64,000 nt of DNA from Nemertoderma westbladi (GCA_032718475.1 JAUCBJ010005141.1:25954-89953), one strand, 5' to 3'; shown: positions 1 to 13,467, counted from the stretch's first letter. Numbers and translations: made by a program. The notes: generated by a model not told the origin, from the sequence alone.

Positions 1-3000
1 TGATTTAACTTTAAACCGTTGGTTAAAGTCTCGGGTTCAGCTCTATTGATTTAACTTTAAACCGTTGGTTAAGGTCTCGGGTTCAGCTCTATTGATTTAA
101 CTTTAAACCGTTGGTTAAGGTCTCGAGTTCAGCTCTATTGATTTAACTTTAAACCGTTGGTTATGGTCTCGGGTTCAGCCCTATTGATTTAACTTTAAAC
201 CGTTGGTTAAGGTCTCGGGTTCAGCCCTATTGATTTAACTTTAAACCGTTGGTTAAGGTCTCGGGTTCAGCTCTTTTGATTTAACTTTAAACTGTTGGTT
301 AAGGTCTCGGGTTGAGCTCTATTGATTTAACTTTAAACCGTTGGTTAAGATCTCGGGTTCAGCTCTATTAATTTAACTTTAAACCGTTGGTTAAGGTCTC
401 GGGTTCAGCTCTTTTGATTTAACTTTAAACCGTTGGTTAAGGTCTCGGATTCAGCTCTATTGATTTAACTTTAAACCGTTGGTTAAGGTCTCGTGTTCAG
501 CCCTATTGATTTAACTTTAAACCGTTGGTTAAGGTCTCGGGTTCAGCTCTATTTATTTAACTTTAAACCGTTGGTTAAGGTCTCGGGTTCAGCTCTTTTG
601 ATTTAACTTTAAACCGTTGGTTAAGGTCTCGGATTCAGCTCTATTGATTTAACTTTAAACCGTTGGTTAAGGTCTCGTGTTCAGCCCTATTGATTTAACT
701 TTAAACCGTTGGTTAAGGTCTCGGGTTCAGCACTATTGATTTAACTTTAAACCGTTGGTTAAGGTCTCGGGTTCAGCTCTATTGATTTAACTTTAAGCCG
801 TTGGTTAAGGTCTCGGGTTCAGCTCTATTTATTTAACTTTAAACCGTTGGTTAAGGTCTCGGGTTCAGCTCTATTGATTTAACTTTAAACCGTTGGTTAA
901 GGTCTCGGGTTCAGCTCTATTGATTTAACTTTAAACAAATTGGTTAAGGTCTCGGGTTCAGCTCTATTGATTTAACTTTAAACCGTTGGTTAAGGTCTCG
1001 GGTTCAGCTCTATTGATTTAACTTTAAACAAATTGGTTAAGGTCTCGGGTTCAGCTCTATTGATTTAACTTTAAACCGTTGGTTAAGGTCTCGGGTTCAG
1101 CCCTATTGATTTAACTTTAAACCGTTGGTTAAGGTCTCGGGTTCAGCTCTTTTGATTTAACTTTAAACTGTTGGTTAAGGTCTCGGGTTCAGCTCTATTG
1201 ATTTAACTTTAAACCGTTGGTTAAGATCTCGGGTTCAGCTCTATTGATTTAACTTTAAACCGTTGGTTAAGGTCTCGGGTTCAGCTCTTTTGATTTAACT
1301 TTAAACCGTTGGTTAAGGTCTCGGATTCAGCTCTATTGATTTAACTTTAAACCGTTGGTTAAGGTCTCGTGTTCAGCCCTATTGATTTAACTTTAAACCG
1401 TTGGTTAAGGTCTCGGGTTCAGCTCTATTTATTTAACTTTAAACCGTTGGTTAAGGTCTCGGGTTCAGCTCTTTTGATTTAACTTTAAACCGTTGGTTAA
1501 GGTCTCGGATTCAGCTCTATTGATTTAACTTTAAACCGTTGGTTAAGGTCTCGTGTTCAGCCCTATTGATTTAACTTTAAACCGTTGGTTAAGGTCTCGG
1601 GTTCAGCACTATTGATTTAACTTTAAACCGTTGGTTAAGGTCTCGGGTTCAGCTCTATTGATTTAACTTTAAGCCGTTGGTTAAGGTCTCGGGTTCAGCT
1701 CTATTTATTTAACTTTAAACCGTTGGTTAAGGTCTCGGGTTCAGCTCTATTGATTTAACTTTAAACCGTTGGTTAAGGTCTCGGGTTCAGCTCTATTGAT
1801 TTAACTTTAAACAAATTGGTTAAGGTCTCGGGTTCAGCTCTATTGATTTAACTTTAAACCGTTGGTTAAGGTCTCGGGTTCAGCTCTATTGATTTAACTT
1901 TAAACAAATTGGTTAAGGTCTCGGGTTCAGCTCTATTGATTTAACTTTAAACCGTTGGTTAAGGTCTCGGGTTTAGCTCTATTGATTTAACTTTAAACCG
2001 TCGGTTAAGGTCTCGGGTTCAGCTCTATTGATTTAACTTTAAACAAATTGGTTAAGGTCTCGGGTTCAGCTCTATTGATTTAACTTTAAACCGTTGGTTA
2101 AGGTCTCTGGTTCAGCTCTATTGATTTAACTTTAAACCGTTGGTTAAGGTATCGAGTTCAGCTCTATTGATTTAACTTTAAACCGTTGGTTAAGGTCTCT
2201 GGTTCAGCTCTATTGATTTAACTTTAAACCGTTGGTTAAGGTGTCGGGTTCAGCTCTATTGATTTAACTTTAAACCGTTGGTTAAGGTCTCGGGTTCAGC
2301 TCTATTGATTTAACTTTAAACCGTTGGTTAAGGTATCGGGTTCAGCTCTATTGATTTAACTTTAAACCGTTGGTTAAGGTCTCGGGTTCAGCTATTTATT
2401 TAACTTTAAACCGTTGGTTAAGGTCTCGGGTTTAGCCCTATTTATTTAACTTTAAACCGTTGATTAAGGTCTCGGATTCAGCCCTATTGATTTAACTTTA
2501 AACCGTTGGTTAAGGTCTCGGGTTCAGTTCTATGGATTTAACTTTAAACCGTTGGTTAAGGTCTCGGGTTCAGCTCTATTGATTTAACTTTAAACCGTTG
2601 GTTAAGGTCTCTGGTTCAGCTCTATTGATTTAACTTTAAACCGTTGGTTAAGGTCTCGAGTTCAGCTCTATTGATTTAACTTTAAACCGTTGGTTAAGGT
2701 CTCTGGTTCAGCTCTATTGATTTAACTTTAAACCGTTGGTTAAGGTCTCGGGTTCAGCTCTATTGATTTAACTTTAAACCGTTGGTTAAGGTCTCGGGTT
2801 CAGCTCTATTGATTTAACTTTAAACCGTTGGTTAAGGTCTCGGGTTCAGCTCTATTGATTTAACTTTAAACAAATTGGTTAAGGTCTCGGGTTCAGCTCT
2901 ATTGATTTAACTTTAAACCGTTGGTTAAGGTCTCGGGTTCAGCTCTATTGATTTAACTTTAAACAAATTGGTTAAGGTCTCGGGTTCAGCTCTATTGATT

Positions 3001-6000
3001 TAACTTTAAACCGTTGGTTAAGGTCTCGGGTTTAGCTCTATTGATTTAACTTTAAACCGTCGGTTAAGGTCTCGGGTTCAGCTCTATTGATTTAACTTTA
3101 AACAAATTGGTTAAGGTCTCGGGTTCAGCTCTATTGATTTAACTTTAAACCGTTGGTTAAGGTCTCGGGTTCAGCTCTATTGATTTAACTTTAAACCGTT
3201 GGTTAAGGTATCGGGTTCAGCTCTATTGATTTAACTTTAAACCGTTGGTTAAGGTCTCGGGTTCAGCTATTTATTTAACTTTAAACCGTTGGTTAAGGTC
3301 TCGGGTTTAGCCCTATTTATTTAACTTTAAACCGTTGATTAAGGTCTCGGATTCAGCCCTATTGATTTAACTTTAAACCGTTGGTTAAGGTCTCGGGTTC
3401 AGTTCTATGGATTTAACTTTAAACCGTTGGTTAAGGTCTCGGGTTCAGCTCTATTGATTTAACTTTAAACCGTTGGTTAAGGTCTCTGGTTCAGCTCTAT
3501 TGATTTAACTTTAAACCGTTGGTTAAGGTCTCGAGTTCAGCTCTATTGATTTAACTTTAAACCGTTGGTTAAGGTCTCTGGTTCAGCTCTATTGATTTAA
3601 CTTTAAACCGTTGGTTAAGGTCTCGGGTTCAGCTCTATTGATTTAACTTTAAACCGTTGGTTAAGGTCTCGGGTTCAGCCCTATTGGTTTAACTTTAAAC
3701 AAATTGGTTAAGGTCTCGGGTTCAGCTCTATTGATTTAACTTTAAACCGTTGGTTAAGGTCTCGGGTTCAGCTCTATTGATTTAACTTTAAACCGTTGGT
3801 TAAGGTCTCGGGTTCAGCTCTATTGATTTAACTTTAAACCTTTGGTTATGGTCTCGGGTTCAGCTCTATTGATTTAACTTTAAACCTTTGGTTAAGGTCT
3901 CGGGTTCAGCTCTATTGATTTAACTTTAAACCGTTGGTTCAGCTCTATTGATTTAACTTTAAACCGTTGGTTAAGGTCTCGGGTTCAGCTCTATTGATTT
4001 AACTTTAAACCGTTGGTTAAGGTCTCGGGTTCAGCTCTATTGATTTAACTTTAAACCGTTGGTTAAGGTCTCGGGTTCAGCTCTATTGATTTAACTTTAA
4101 ACCGTTGGTTAAGGTCTCGGGTTCAGCTCTATTGATTTAACTTTAAACCGTTGGTTAAGGTCTCGGGTTCAGCTCTATTGATTTAACTTTAAACCGTTGG
4201 TTAAGGTCTCGGGTTCAGCTCTATTGATTTAACTTTAAACCGTTGGTTAAGGTCTCGGGTTCAGCTCTATTGATTTAACTTTAAACCGTTGGTTAAGGTC
4301 TCGGGTTCAGCTCTATTGATTTAACTTTAAACCGTTGGTTAAGGTCTCGGGTTCAGTTCTATTGATTTAACTTTAAACCGTTGGTTAAGGTCTCGGGTTC
4401 AGCTCTATTGATTTAACTTTAAACCGTTGGTCAAGGTCTCGGGTTCAGCCCTATTGATTTAACTTTAAACCGTTGGTTAAGGTCTCGGGTTCAGCTCTAT
4501 TGATTTAACTTTAAACCGTTGGTTAAGGTCTCGGGTTCAGCTCTATTGATTTAACTTTAAACCGTTGGTTAAGGTCTCGGGTTCAGCTCTATTGATTTAA
4601 CTTTAAACGTTTGGTTAAGGTCTCGGGTTCAGCCCTTTTGATTTAACTTTAAACCGTTGGTTAAGGTCTCGGGTTCAGCTCTATTGATTTATCTTTAAAC
4701 CGTTGGTTAAGGTCTCGGGTTCAGCTCTATTGATTTAACTTTAAACCGTTGGTTAAGGTCTCGGGTTCAGCTCTATTGATTTAACTTTAAACCGTTGGTT
4801 AAGGTCTCGGGTTCAGCTCTATTGACTATTGATTTAACTTTAAACCGTTGGTTAAGGTCTCGTGTTCAGCTCTATTGATTTCACTTTAAACCGTTGGTTA
4901 AGGTTTCGGGTTCAGCTCTATTGATTTAACTTTAAACCGTTGGTTAAGGTCTCGGGTTCAGCTCTATTAACTTTAAACCGTTGGTTAATGTCTCGGGTTC
5001 AGCTCTATTGATTTAACTTTAAACCATTGGTTAAGGTCTCGGGTTCAGTTCTATTGATTTAACTTTAAACCGTTGGTTAAGGTCTCGGGTTCAGCTCTAT
5101 TAACTTTAAACCGTTGGTTAAGGTCTCGGGTTCAGCTCTATTAACTTTAAACCGTTGGTTAAGGTCTCGGGTTCAACTCCATTGATTTAACTTTAAACCG
5201 TTGGTTAAGGTCTCGGGTTCAGCTCTATTGATTTAACTTTAAACCGTTTGTTAAGGTCTCGGGTTCAGCTCTATTGATTTAACTTTAAACCGTTGGTTAA
5301 TGTCTCGGGTTCAGCTCTATTTATTTAACTTTAAACCATTGGTTAATGTCTCGGGTTCAGCTCTATTGATTTAACTTTAAACCGTTGGTTAAGGTCTCGG
5401 GTTCAGCTCTATTGATTTAACTTTAAACCGTTGGTTAAGGTCTCGGGTTCAGCTCTATTGATTTAACTTTAAACCGTTGGTTAAGGTCTCGGGTTCAGCT
5501 CTATTGATTTAACTTTAAACCGTTGGTTAAGGTCTCGGGTTCAGCTCTATTAACTTTAAACCGTTGGTTAAGGTCTCGGGTTCAGCTCTATTAACTTTAA
5601 ACCGTTGGTTAAGGTCTCGGGTTCAGCTCTATTGATTTAACTTTAAACCGTTGGTTAAGGTCTCGGGTTCAGCTCTATTAACTTTAAACCGTTGGTTAAG
5701 GTCTCGGGTTCAGCTCTATTCATTTAACTTCTAACCTTTTGGTTAAGGTCTCGGGTTCAGCTCTATTGATTTAACTTTAAACCGTTGGTTAAGGTCTTGG
5801 GTTCAGCTCTATTGATTTAACTTTAAACCGTTGGTTAAGGTCTCGGGTTCAGCTCTATTGATTTAACTTTAAACCGTTGGTTAAGGTCTCGGGTTCAGCT
5901 CTATTGATTTAACTTTAAACCGTTGGTTAAGGTCTCGGGTTCAGCTCTATTGATTTAACTTTAAACCGTTGGTTAAGGTCTCGGGTTCAGCTCTATTGAT

Positions 6001-8465
6001 TTAACTTTAAACCGTTGGTTAAGGTCTCGGGTTCAGCTCTATTGATTTAACTTTAAACCGTTGGTCAAAGTCTCGGGTTCAGCCCTATTGATTTAACTTT
6101 AAACCGTTGGTTAAGGTCTCGGGTTCAGCTCTATTGATTTAACTTTAAACCGTTGGTTAAGGTCTCGGGTTCAGCTCTATTGATTTAACTTTAAACCGTT
6201 GGTTAAGGTCTCGGGTTCAGCTCTATTGATTTAACTTTAAACGTTTGGTTAAGGTCTCGGGTTCAGCCCTTTTGATTTAACTTTAAACCGTTGGTTAAGG
6301 TCTCGGGTTCAGCTCTATTGATTTATCTTTAAACCGTTGGTTAAGGTCTCGGGTTCAGCTCTATTGATTTAACTTTAAACCGTTGGTTAAGGTCTCGGGT
6401 TCAGCTCTATTGATTTAACTTTAAACCGTTGGTTAAGGTCTCGGGTTCAGCTCTATTGACTATTGATTTAACTTTAAACCTTTGGTTAAGGTCTCGTGTT
6501 CAGCTCTATTGATTTCACTTTAAACCGTTGGTTAAGGTTTCGGGTTCAGCTCTATTGATTTAACTTTAAACCGTTGGTTAAGGTCTCGGGTTCAGCTCTA
6601 TTAACTTTAAACCGTTGGTTAATGTCTCGGGTTCAGCTCTATTGATTTAACTTTAAACCATTGGTTAAGGTCTCGGGTTCAGTTCTATTGATTTAACTTT
6701 AAACCGTTGGTTAAGGTCTCGGGTTCAGCTCTATTAACTTTAAACCGTTGGTTAAGGTCTCGGGTTCAGCTCTATTAACTTTAAACCGTTGGTTAAGGTC
6801 TCGGGTTCAACTCCATTGATTTAACTTTAAACCGTTGGTTAAGGTCTCGGGTTCAGCTCTATTGATTTAACTTTAAACCGTTGGTTAAGGTCTCGGGTTC
6901 AGCTCTATTGATTTAACTTTAAACCGTTGGTTAATGTCTCGGGTTCAGCTCTATTTATTTAACTTTATACCATTGGTTAATGTCTCGGGTTCAGCTCTAT
7001 TGATTTAACTTTAAACCGTTGGTTAAGGTCTCGGGTTCAGCTCTATTGATTTAACTTTAAACCGTTGGTTAAGGTCTCGGGTTCAGCTCTATTGATTTAA
7101 CTTTAAACCGTTGGTTAAGGTCTCGGGTTCAGCTCTATTGATTTAACTTTAAACCGTTGGTTAAGGTCTCGGGTTCAGCTCTATTAACTTTAAACCGTTG
7201 GTTAAGGTCTCGGGTTCAGCTCTATTAACTTTAAACCGTTGGTTAAGGTCTCGGGTTCAGCTCTATTAACTTTAAACCGTTGGTTAAGGTCTCGGGTTCA
7301 GCTCTATTCATTTAACTTCTAACCTTTTGGTTAAGGTCTCGGGTTCAGCTCTATTGATTTAACTTTAAACCGTTGGTTAAGGTCTTGGGTTCAGCTCTAT
7401 TGATTTGACTTTAAACCGTTGGTTAAGGTCTCGGGTTCAGCTCTATTGATTTAACTTTAAACCGTTGGTTAAGGTCTCGGGGTAAGGTCTCGGGTTCAGC
7501 TCTATTGATTTAACTTTAAACCGTTGGTTAAGGTCTCGCGTTCAGCTCTATTGATTTAACTTTAAACCTTTTGGTTAAGGTCTTGGGTTCAGCTCTATTA
7601 ACTTTAAACCGTTGGTTAAGGTCTCGGGTTCAGCTCTATTAACTTTAAACCGTTGGTTAAGGTCTCGGATTCAGCTCTATTGTTTTAACTTTAAACCGTT
7701 GGTTAAGGTCTTGGGTTCAGCTCTATTGATTTAACTTTAAACCGTTGGTTAAGGTCTCGGGTTCAGCTCTATTGATTTAACTTTAAACCGTTGGTTAATG
7801 TCTCGGGTTCAGCTCTATTTACTTAACTTTAAACCATTGGTTAATGTCTCGGGTTCAGCTCTATTGATTTAACTTTAAACCGTTGGTTAAGGTCTCGGGT
7901 TCAGCTCTATTGATTTAACTTTAAACCGTTGGTTAAGGTCTCGGGTTCAGCTCTATTGATTTAACTTTAAACCGTTGGTTAAGGTCTCGGGTTCAGCTCT
8001 ATTGATTTAACTTTAAACCGTTGGTTAAGGTCTCGGGTTCAGCTCTATTAACTTTAAACCGTTGGTTAAGGTCTCGGGTTCAGCTCTATTAACTTTAAAC
8101 CGTTGGTTAAGGTCTCGGGTTCAGCTCTATTGATTTAACTTTAAACCGTTGGTTAAGGTCTCGGGTTCAGCTCTATTAACTTTAAACCGTTGGTTAAGGT
8201 CTCGGGTTCAGCTCTATTCATTTAACTTCTAACCTTTTGGTTAAGGTCTCGGGTTCAGCTCTATTGATTTAACTTTAAACCGTTGGTTAAGGTCTTGGGT
8301 TCAGCTCTATTGATTTGAAACCGTTGGTTAAGGTCTCGGGTTCAGCTCTATTGATTTAACTTTAAACCGTTGCTTAAGGTCTCGGGTTCAGCTCTATTGA
8401 TTTAACTTTAAACCGTTGGTTAAGGTCTCGGGTTCAGTTCTATTGATTTAACTTTAAACCGTTGG
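1..8465. repeat. 46-bp satellite array with higher-order repeats
   Basis: About 185 head-to-tail copies of a 46-bp monomer beginning tgatttaactttaaaccgtt fill this stretch. Variants include a 5-bp deletion (ctctattaac form, 41 bp), a +1 form with aaacaaattgg, and point variants (gctctttt, ggattcag, cgtgttcag). The order of variants recurs: a block starting near 240 repeats 876 bp later, another near 2400 repeats 875 bp later, and one with the duplicated motif ctattgactattg at about 4821 repeats at 6455 (1634 bp). The monomers carry no long open frame. The array ends abruptly at a LINE fragment. Confidence 0.97.
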
Positions 8466-9055
8466 CAAAATTCTGACAGTTAACTTCGACAGTCCTCAAA
8501 GCTCAAAGGTTGGTGTTCTTGAGTATGTGAATGACTTCTGCTTCTTGGGATCATTGATTCTGAAATCAGTTGATGACCCTCAAATACGTAAGGGAGGCAC
8601 TGGGCAGCATTGAATGGGCTGCCCAGGATTTTGAAGTCACATAGAATGCATTAGAATCTTCAGGTTGGATGATTTAGAGAAGTTAGTTGGAGAACCGGTA
8701 CTCTTAAATTGGAGTTCAAGCTGGCCTCTTACTGCTGAAGTGACGAGGACAACAAATCTAATCTCTCGACGACATGTATACAAGAATGTTACGCACACAG
8801 AGACACAGTACAATTCGCACATCTCCAACCAGACAATATACAATATTTGAAGTGTCTCCCCAGTCCCCCAAGGTTGACACTTGAACAGTAACGGAGGCGC
8901 GTCTGATTTTCAAGAGATTGCTTCCGCCTTGAGGACCAGCCAGTGCACAATCATGTGCTTCGGCAGCCTCATGGAGATAATAAGTATTGTGGGCCCTAGG
9001 CAGCCCTTAACTATGTAATAATACAATGATCAATAATAAAACTTGAAGACTGTAT
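8466..9055 (+). mobile_element. decayed non-LTR retrotransposon (LINE), 3' part of ORF2
   Basis: Interrupted frames match the end of the LINE reverse-transcriptase protein found on the minus strand at 17828-19307: KILTVNFDSPQ near 8466, then LTAEV and AHISNQTIYNI near 8730-8850, then FRLEDQPVHN and QPHG near 8930-8980. Several frameshifts and stops make it a pseudogene. An AATAAA lies at 9035-9040 in the tail. The left edge is fused directly to the 46-bp satellite. Confidence 0.85.
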
Positions 9056-9119
9056 GTAACTCATTTAGTATTAGTAGTAGTAGTTATTCGATTAAAAACG
9101 ATTAAAAGCTAGAGTCGAT

Positions 9120-9302
9120 GTAGTCAAAAAAGACAAATTCATGGAAGCCTGTTTTACCAGTAATACTGATATTTTTGTTGAATTGAAAAAGTAACCTGGT
9201 ACTAATGGACAGAACATTAGTACAGTTATAGATGGTGAGATAGACGGGCAGTCTATTGCAAATAGGTTTGCTAGTATATACCGTGTTTTATATAATCAAG
9301 AT
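9120..9302 (+). mobile_element. LINE ORF2 fragment, linker before the reverse transcriptase
   Basis: One frame gives DKFMEACFTSNTDIFVELKK, a stop, then STVIDGEIDGQSIANRFASI and YRVLYNQ. The pattern DG...IANxFxxxYxxLY is typical of the segment between endonuclease and RT in jockey/CR1-like LINEs (family knowledge). It joins directly to a 3'-end piece at 9303, so the RT core has been deleted between the two. Confidence 0.6.
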
Positions 9303-9580
9303 TATGAACAAAGCCGCCTCCGCTTTGTAGGACATTGCTTTAGCCGTGAGGACCAGCTAGAGCATAATCTTGTGCTTTGGCAGCCTCATGGAGTGAATAA
9401 GTATGGTGGACAGCCCATGGCTTTCTTGAGACGCAACTTAAAGGACACTGGCCTTGAAGATGCGGATGATCTGGCATTTGTCATGGGTGATAGGGAGTTG
9501 TTGCAGCCCAAATTTGTCGACAAGCCGGCACAGCATTCTTAAAAATGCAGCTGCAATGCAGCATGCCGATCCTAGTAGTT
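9303..9580 (+). mobile_element. LINE 3' end, C-terminus of ORF2 and short UTR
   Basis: The frame reads RLRFVGHCFSREDQ, HNLVLWQPHG, GGQPMAFLRRNLKDTGLED and ends PAQHS with TAA at 9540-9542. The sequence after the stop (gcagctgcaatgcagcatgc and gatcctagtag) matches the 3' end of the antisense LINE at 17828. It is a second copy of the same LINE family, separate from 8466-9055 because the same C-terminal region appears twice. Confidence 0.85.
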
Positions 9581-10883
9581 TATGAGTATCAGTTAATTAA
9601 ATCATTTTTAAACACAAAAAATCTGAGGGTTCCTTGATGGTCGCTGCGATAACATATCTTATTTTAAGATGAAGACTTGGTGAACGGCTTGCCGACGAGA
9701 TATGTTCTGTTCACTTTCAACCACTTTCACACAGAAATGCAGACTTGTCCGACACTGGCGGGTGCGAAATATTGTTTTATATATACATAGTTGATAATTA
9801 GTAACTAAATTGACTTCATTTGCTCTAAATAAATGTTGGTTAAAACATTTCGGCAAAATGATTGAGGAGAAAAAAAAAGGGATAAATATATATTTATGTA
9901 GAATGAAAATGTGGGTTAATATATTTCTTCAGTTTGAAAATGTGGGTTAAATATAATTCTGCAGAATGGAACTGTGGGTTAATATATTTCTGCAGAAAGG
10001 AACTATGGGTTAATATATTTCTGCAGAAAGGAACTGTGGGTTATTTATTACATTTCTGCAAAATCAAGAAGGTGGATTTGACACATGTGGGTTGGAATTT
10101 GTTTTTTTTTTCCAGCTTTTCAGTCGTGATTTCGACTCTCGGTTTTTTTAAACGATTTTCAATCATCCCAGGCAGCCTACAGTATGACGTCACTAAGTCG
10201 AAATTGACCAAAATGTGGGTTAATACATTTCTGCAAAACACCGTCCGTATAACAATGTTTTACACCAGTAACCTGTATTCTGTTCAGTTGATCTGTAGGC
10301 CTATAATATTAAAACAAGTCATCCGGGGAAAAGTTTGGAAAAATTTTTTTTGAATCAATTAATATTTGTAAAATATGGGAAAGTAGCAGGTTTCAGTTGC
10401 GGTGTTTTCTAACCAAAACAAGAAACAAAACTAGTATTCGCAATTAAGGGAAAAGAGCAGTTTATAGTTGCTCATCGGGAATCCCATACTGCAACATATC
10501 CCCGACTTCGTCATATGTAAAACCAGTAAGAACTGACCATCTCACCTGTTTTAACTCGGCATAGATATTTACATATACCCACCCTCCACATATTACCATG
10601 AGTAAGAGGGTATGGCAAATTATCACTTATAGAGAGTGTTATTGCACCACACGAAGAAATATCACTCATATTGCACTCATTACAGATTCGTCTAAGATTG
10701 AAACCGCAGGACCGCTACGACTCAGACAATTATTCCAAACCAGATTAGCCAAAAACCAAAGCCAAAAACCTAACACAAAGTTTCTCAGATGCGAAAAGTT
10801 TGCTACCTACTTCGATATCATAATTATAGGTCGCTCAAAACCTACAGTAACTCCTCAACTATGAAACGATGAACATTATATGG
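9581..10883. other. non-coding spacer with a degenerate 32-bp minirepeat
   Basis: From about 9900 to 10075, five imperfect copies of a roughly 32-bp unit (tgtgggttaatatatttctg, then cagaaaggaac) occur, with a further copy at about 10210-10236. The remainder shows no recognisable gene. The open frames of 139 and 88 codons here have repetitive or low-complexity composition and no family resemblance. Confidence 0.6.
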
Positions 10884-12292
10884 CAAAGTCCACACTAGTC
10901 GGACGTTGCTATTCCACACAAAGTCCACACTAGCCGGACGGTGCTATTCCACACAAAGTCCACACTAGCCGGACGGTGCTATTCCACACAAAGTCCACAC
11001 TAGTCGGACGTTGCTATTCCACACAAAGTCCACACTAGTCGGACGTTGCTATTCCACACAAAGTCCATACTAGTCGGACGTTGCTATTCCACACAAAGTC
11101 CACACTAGTCGGACGTTGCTATTCCACACAAAGTCCACACTAGTCGGACGTTGCTATTCCACACAAAGTCCACACTAGTCGGACGTTGCTATTCCACACA
11201 AAGTCCACACTAGTCGGACGTTGCTATTCCACACAAAGTCCACACTAGTCGGACGTTGCGATTCCACACAAATTCCACACTAGTCGGACGTTGCTATTCC
11301 ACACAAAGTCCACACTAGTCGGACGTTGCTATTCCACACAATGTCCACACTAGTCGGACGTTGCTATTCCACACAAAGTCCACACTAGCCGGACGGTGCT
11401 ATTCCACACAAAGTCCACACTAGCCGGACGGTGCTATTCCACACAAAGTCCACACTAGTCGGACGTTGCTATTCCACACAAAGTCCACACTAGTCGGACG
11501 TTGCTATTCCACACAAAGTCCACACTAGTCGGACGTTGCTATTCCACACAAAGTCCACACTAGTCGGACGTTGCTATTCCACACAAAGTCCACACTAGTC
11601 GGACGTTGCTATTCCACACAAAGTCCACACTAGTCGGACGTTGCGATTCCACACAAATTCCACACTAGTCGGACGTTGCTATTCCACACAAAGTCCACAC
11701 TAGTCGGACGTTGCTATTCCACACAAAGTCCACACTAGTCGGACGTTGCTATTCCACACAAAGTCCACACTAGCCGGACGGTGCTATTCCACACAAAGTC
11801 CACACTAGCCGGACGGTGCTATTCCACACAAAGTCCACACTAGTCGGACGTTGCTATTCCACACAAAGTCCACACTAGTCGGACGTTGCTATTCCACACA
11901 AAGTCCACACTAGTCGGACGTTGCTATTCCACACAAAGTCCACACTAGTCGGACGTTGCTATTCCAAACAAAGTCCACACTAGTCGGACGTTGCTATTCC
12001 ACACAAATTCCACACTAGTCGGACGTTGCTATTCCACACAAAGTCCACACTAGTCGGACGTTGCTATTCCACACAAAGTCCACACTAGTCGGACGTTGCT
12101 ATTCCACACAAAGTCCACACTAGCCGGACGGTGCTATTCCACACAAAGTCCACACTAGCCGGACGGTGCTATTCCACACAAAGTCCACACTAGTCGGACG
12201 TTGCTATTCTACACAAAGTCCACACTAGTCGGACGTTGCTATTCCACACAAAGTCCACACTAGTCGGACGTTGCTATTCCACACAAAGTCCA
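10884..12292. repeat. 35-bp satellite array, left block
   Basis: About 40 copies of a 35-bp monomer whose core is cacactagtcggacgttgct. Paired variant monomers with ccggacggtg recur at 10931, 11386, 11771 and 12121, that is every 455, 385 and 350 bp (13, 11 and 10 monomers), so there is higher-order organisation. The array is cut in mid-monomer by the LTR at 12293 and resumes at 47815. Confidence 0.97.
12288..12292. other. target-site duplication, left (gtcca)
   Basis: The five bases gtcca belong to the satellite monomer and are repeated at 47815-47819 on the other side of the insertion. A 4-6 bp duplication is normal for LTR-element integrases. Confidence 0.9.
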
Positions 12293-12345
12293 TGTAAAGG
12301 CTTTTGCGGATCTAGCTAGTCATTTTCCCCGCAAAGTACTCTGTA

Positions 12346-12448
12346 GGTGTTTTAGCGGACATAAAAAGCCGTTTCCTTACTGTACAGGTGTTTTAGTGGA
12401 CATAAAAAGCTATTTCTTCTGTATGTGTACTTTAGCGGACATAACTAG
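12346..12448 (+). promoter_or_regulatory. U3 direct repeats, about 40-bp spacing
   Basis: Three copies of a motif close to ttttagcggacataaaaagc occur at about 12348, 12389 and 12430. The LTR subfamily at 22755 has a matching but diverged series. Short direct repeats in U3 often act as enhancer units in LTR elements; that role here is inference. Confidence 0.55.
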
Positions 12449-12560
12449 CGATTTTATGTCGCAATACGCCAAAATACTCTTGATACAGTGTAGTTCAGAT
12501 GACGACATCTATCAGCTGATATGTCCACGTATAACTTGTCTTTGTTCTTTGTTCGGCTCG

Positions 12561-12572
12561 ACCAATCAGAGC
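12561..12572 (+). promoter_or_regulatory. CCAAT box in LTR
   Basis: accaatcagagc matches an NF-Y/CCAAT element. The same box is at the equivalent place in all four LTRs (23044, 33971 and 46909), in two LTR subfamilies that otherwise differ appreciably, which supports a promoter role. Confidence 0.55.
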
Positions 12573-13467
12573 GATTTTCGTTTTATTTGTACAGAAGCCT
12601 CCGGGAAATCGCGCAATGCATTATGGTCTTTGTTTACCTTTTTTCCTGATGCCAGAACATCGGCTGTGGAATTATTCTGTGTTTCAGACTTTAGCCAAAC
12701 ATTAGAACGGCTTTGATCATAGAAACGTATAACTGTTATTCTATCTACCACTTATCATATCATACTATACATACCTTTCACCGCATTATTGTACTGCTAT
12801 TTACTGTCGGTTATTAAGTGTTATCATTTGATGGATATGTTGTTATATTTGGAGAATATCGATAAATAATCAGAAAACCCCAATCTTCTTGATATACTGA
12901 AGGTTAGAGAGACCGGTTACATATAGCAATTGCGACTCACATTATATTGGTTTTGGAGTGAATTGAATGCTATTTCATAGACCCTACATGTGTCAGTTGA
13001 TGTTCTCCTTATATATGATTAAAATTAGTAAAGGTCGGCAGATCAGTGTGCAGCAGTGTGCGGTAGTGTGCATGAGTATGATAGATAACAAAGCATTTCC
13101 TAAAGAATGCGCCTTATACGTAAATCATAAGCCATCCCGTTGTGTTTAGTGTAAGTCATAACTCTGTTTACATACTTAGAGCACCACGTCCTAAAGGAAC
13201 TGTTAATATTTCCCGAAAGTGAATAATATTTGTCAGAGATATTATAATAACGATCAATCGAATAGTACAGTAGGCCTACACCGCAATAAGGTCAGAGCAT
13301 CCGAATCCAGTCTCCCTTAACCGTGGGTGAATGATCGCGCATAGGCTGGCTTCGGCTAATGTAGCTTTATGTGTATCAAATACTTGTTATAGGCTAAAGT
13401 CGATTTATAACCTAGAAGACACCTAAATTTGGCAGGTTAAACTGCTAAAGGTCTAAAAGAGCGAACA

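Larger units (their letters stand above)
12293..13467 (+). repeat. 5' LTR of outer element
   Basis: Starts tgtaaaggctttt and ends gcgaaca, so the termini are TGT...ACA. It is the same length as the copy at 46640-47814 with no indels and only about 14-15 substitutions. The 106-codon open frame inside is kept in this pair but not in the related LTRs at 22755 and 33682, so it is not treated as a gene. Confidence 0.95.

Noticed and set aside
1-8465. Telomeric repeat
   Set aside because: The monomer is 46 bp and not of the TTAGGG type; no short G-rich telomere repeat is seen.
9934-10353. 139-codon frame in the spacer
   Set aside because: It runs through a tandem minirepeat and homopolymers; no domain or conserved copy supports it.
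12396-12716. 106-codon open frame inside the outer LTRs (also 46743-47063)
   Set aside because: Kept between the two LTRs only because they are recent copies; it is absent from the related inner LTRs and has no family features.
12967-13149. 60-64 codon frames in all four LTRs (12967, 23432, 34359, 47314)
   Set aside because: Similar in all LTRs and so slightly intriguing, but short, without a recognisable domain, and LTR homology alone explains it.
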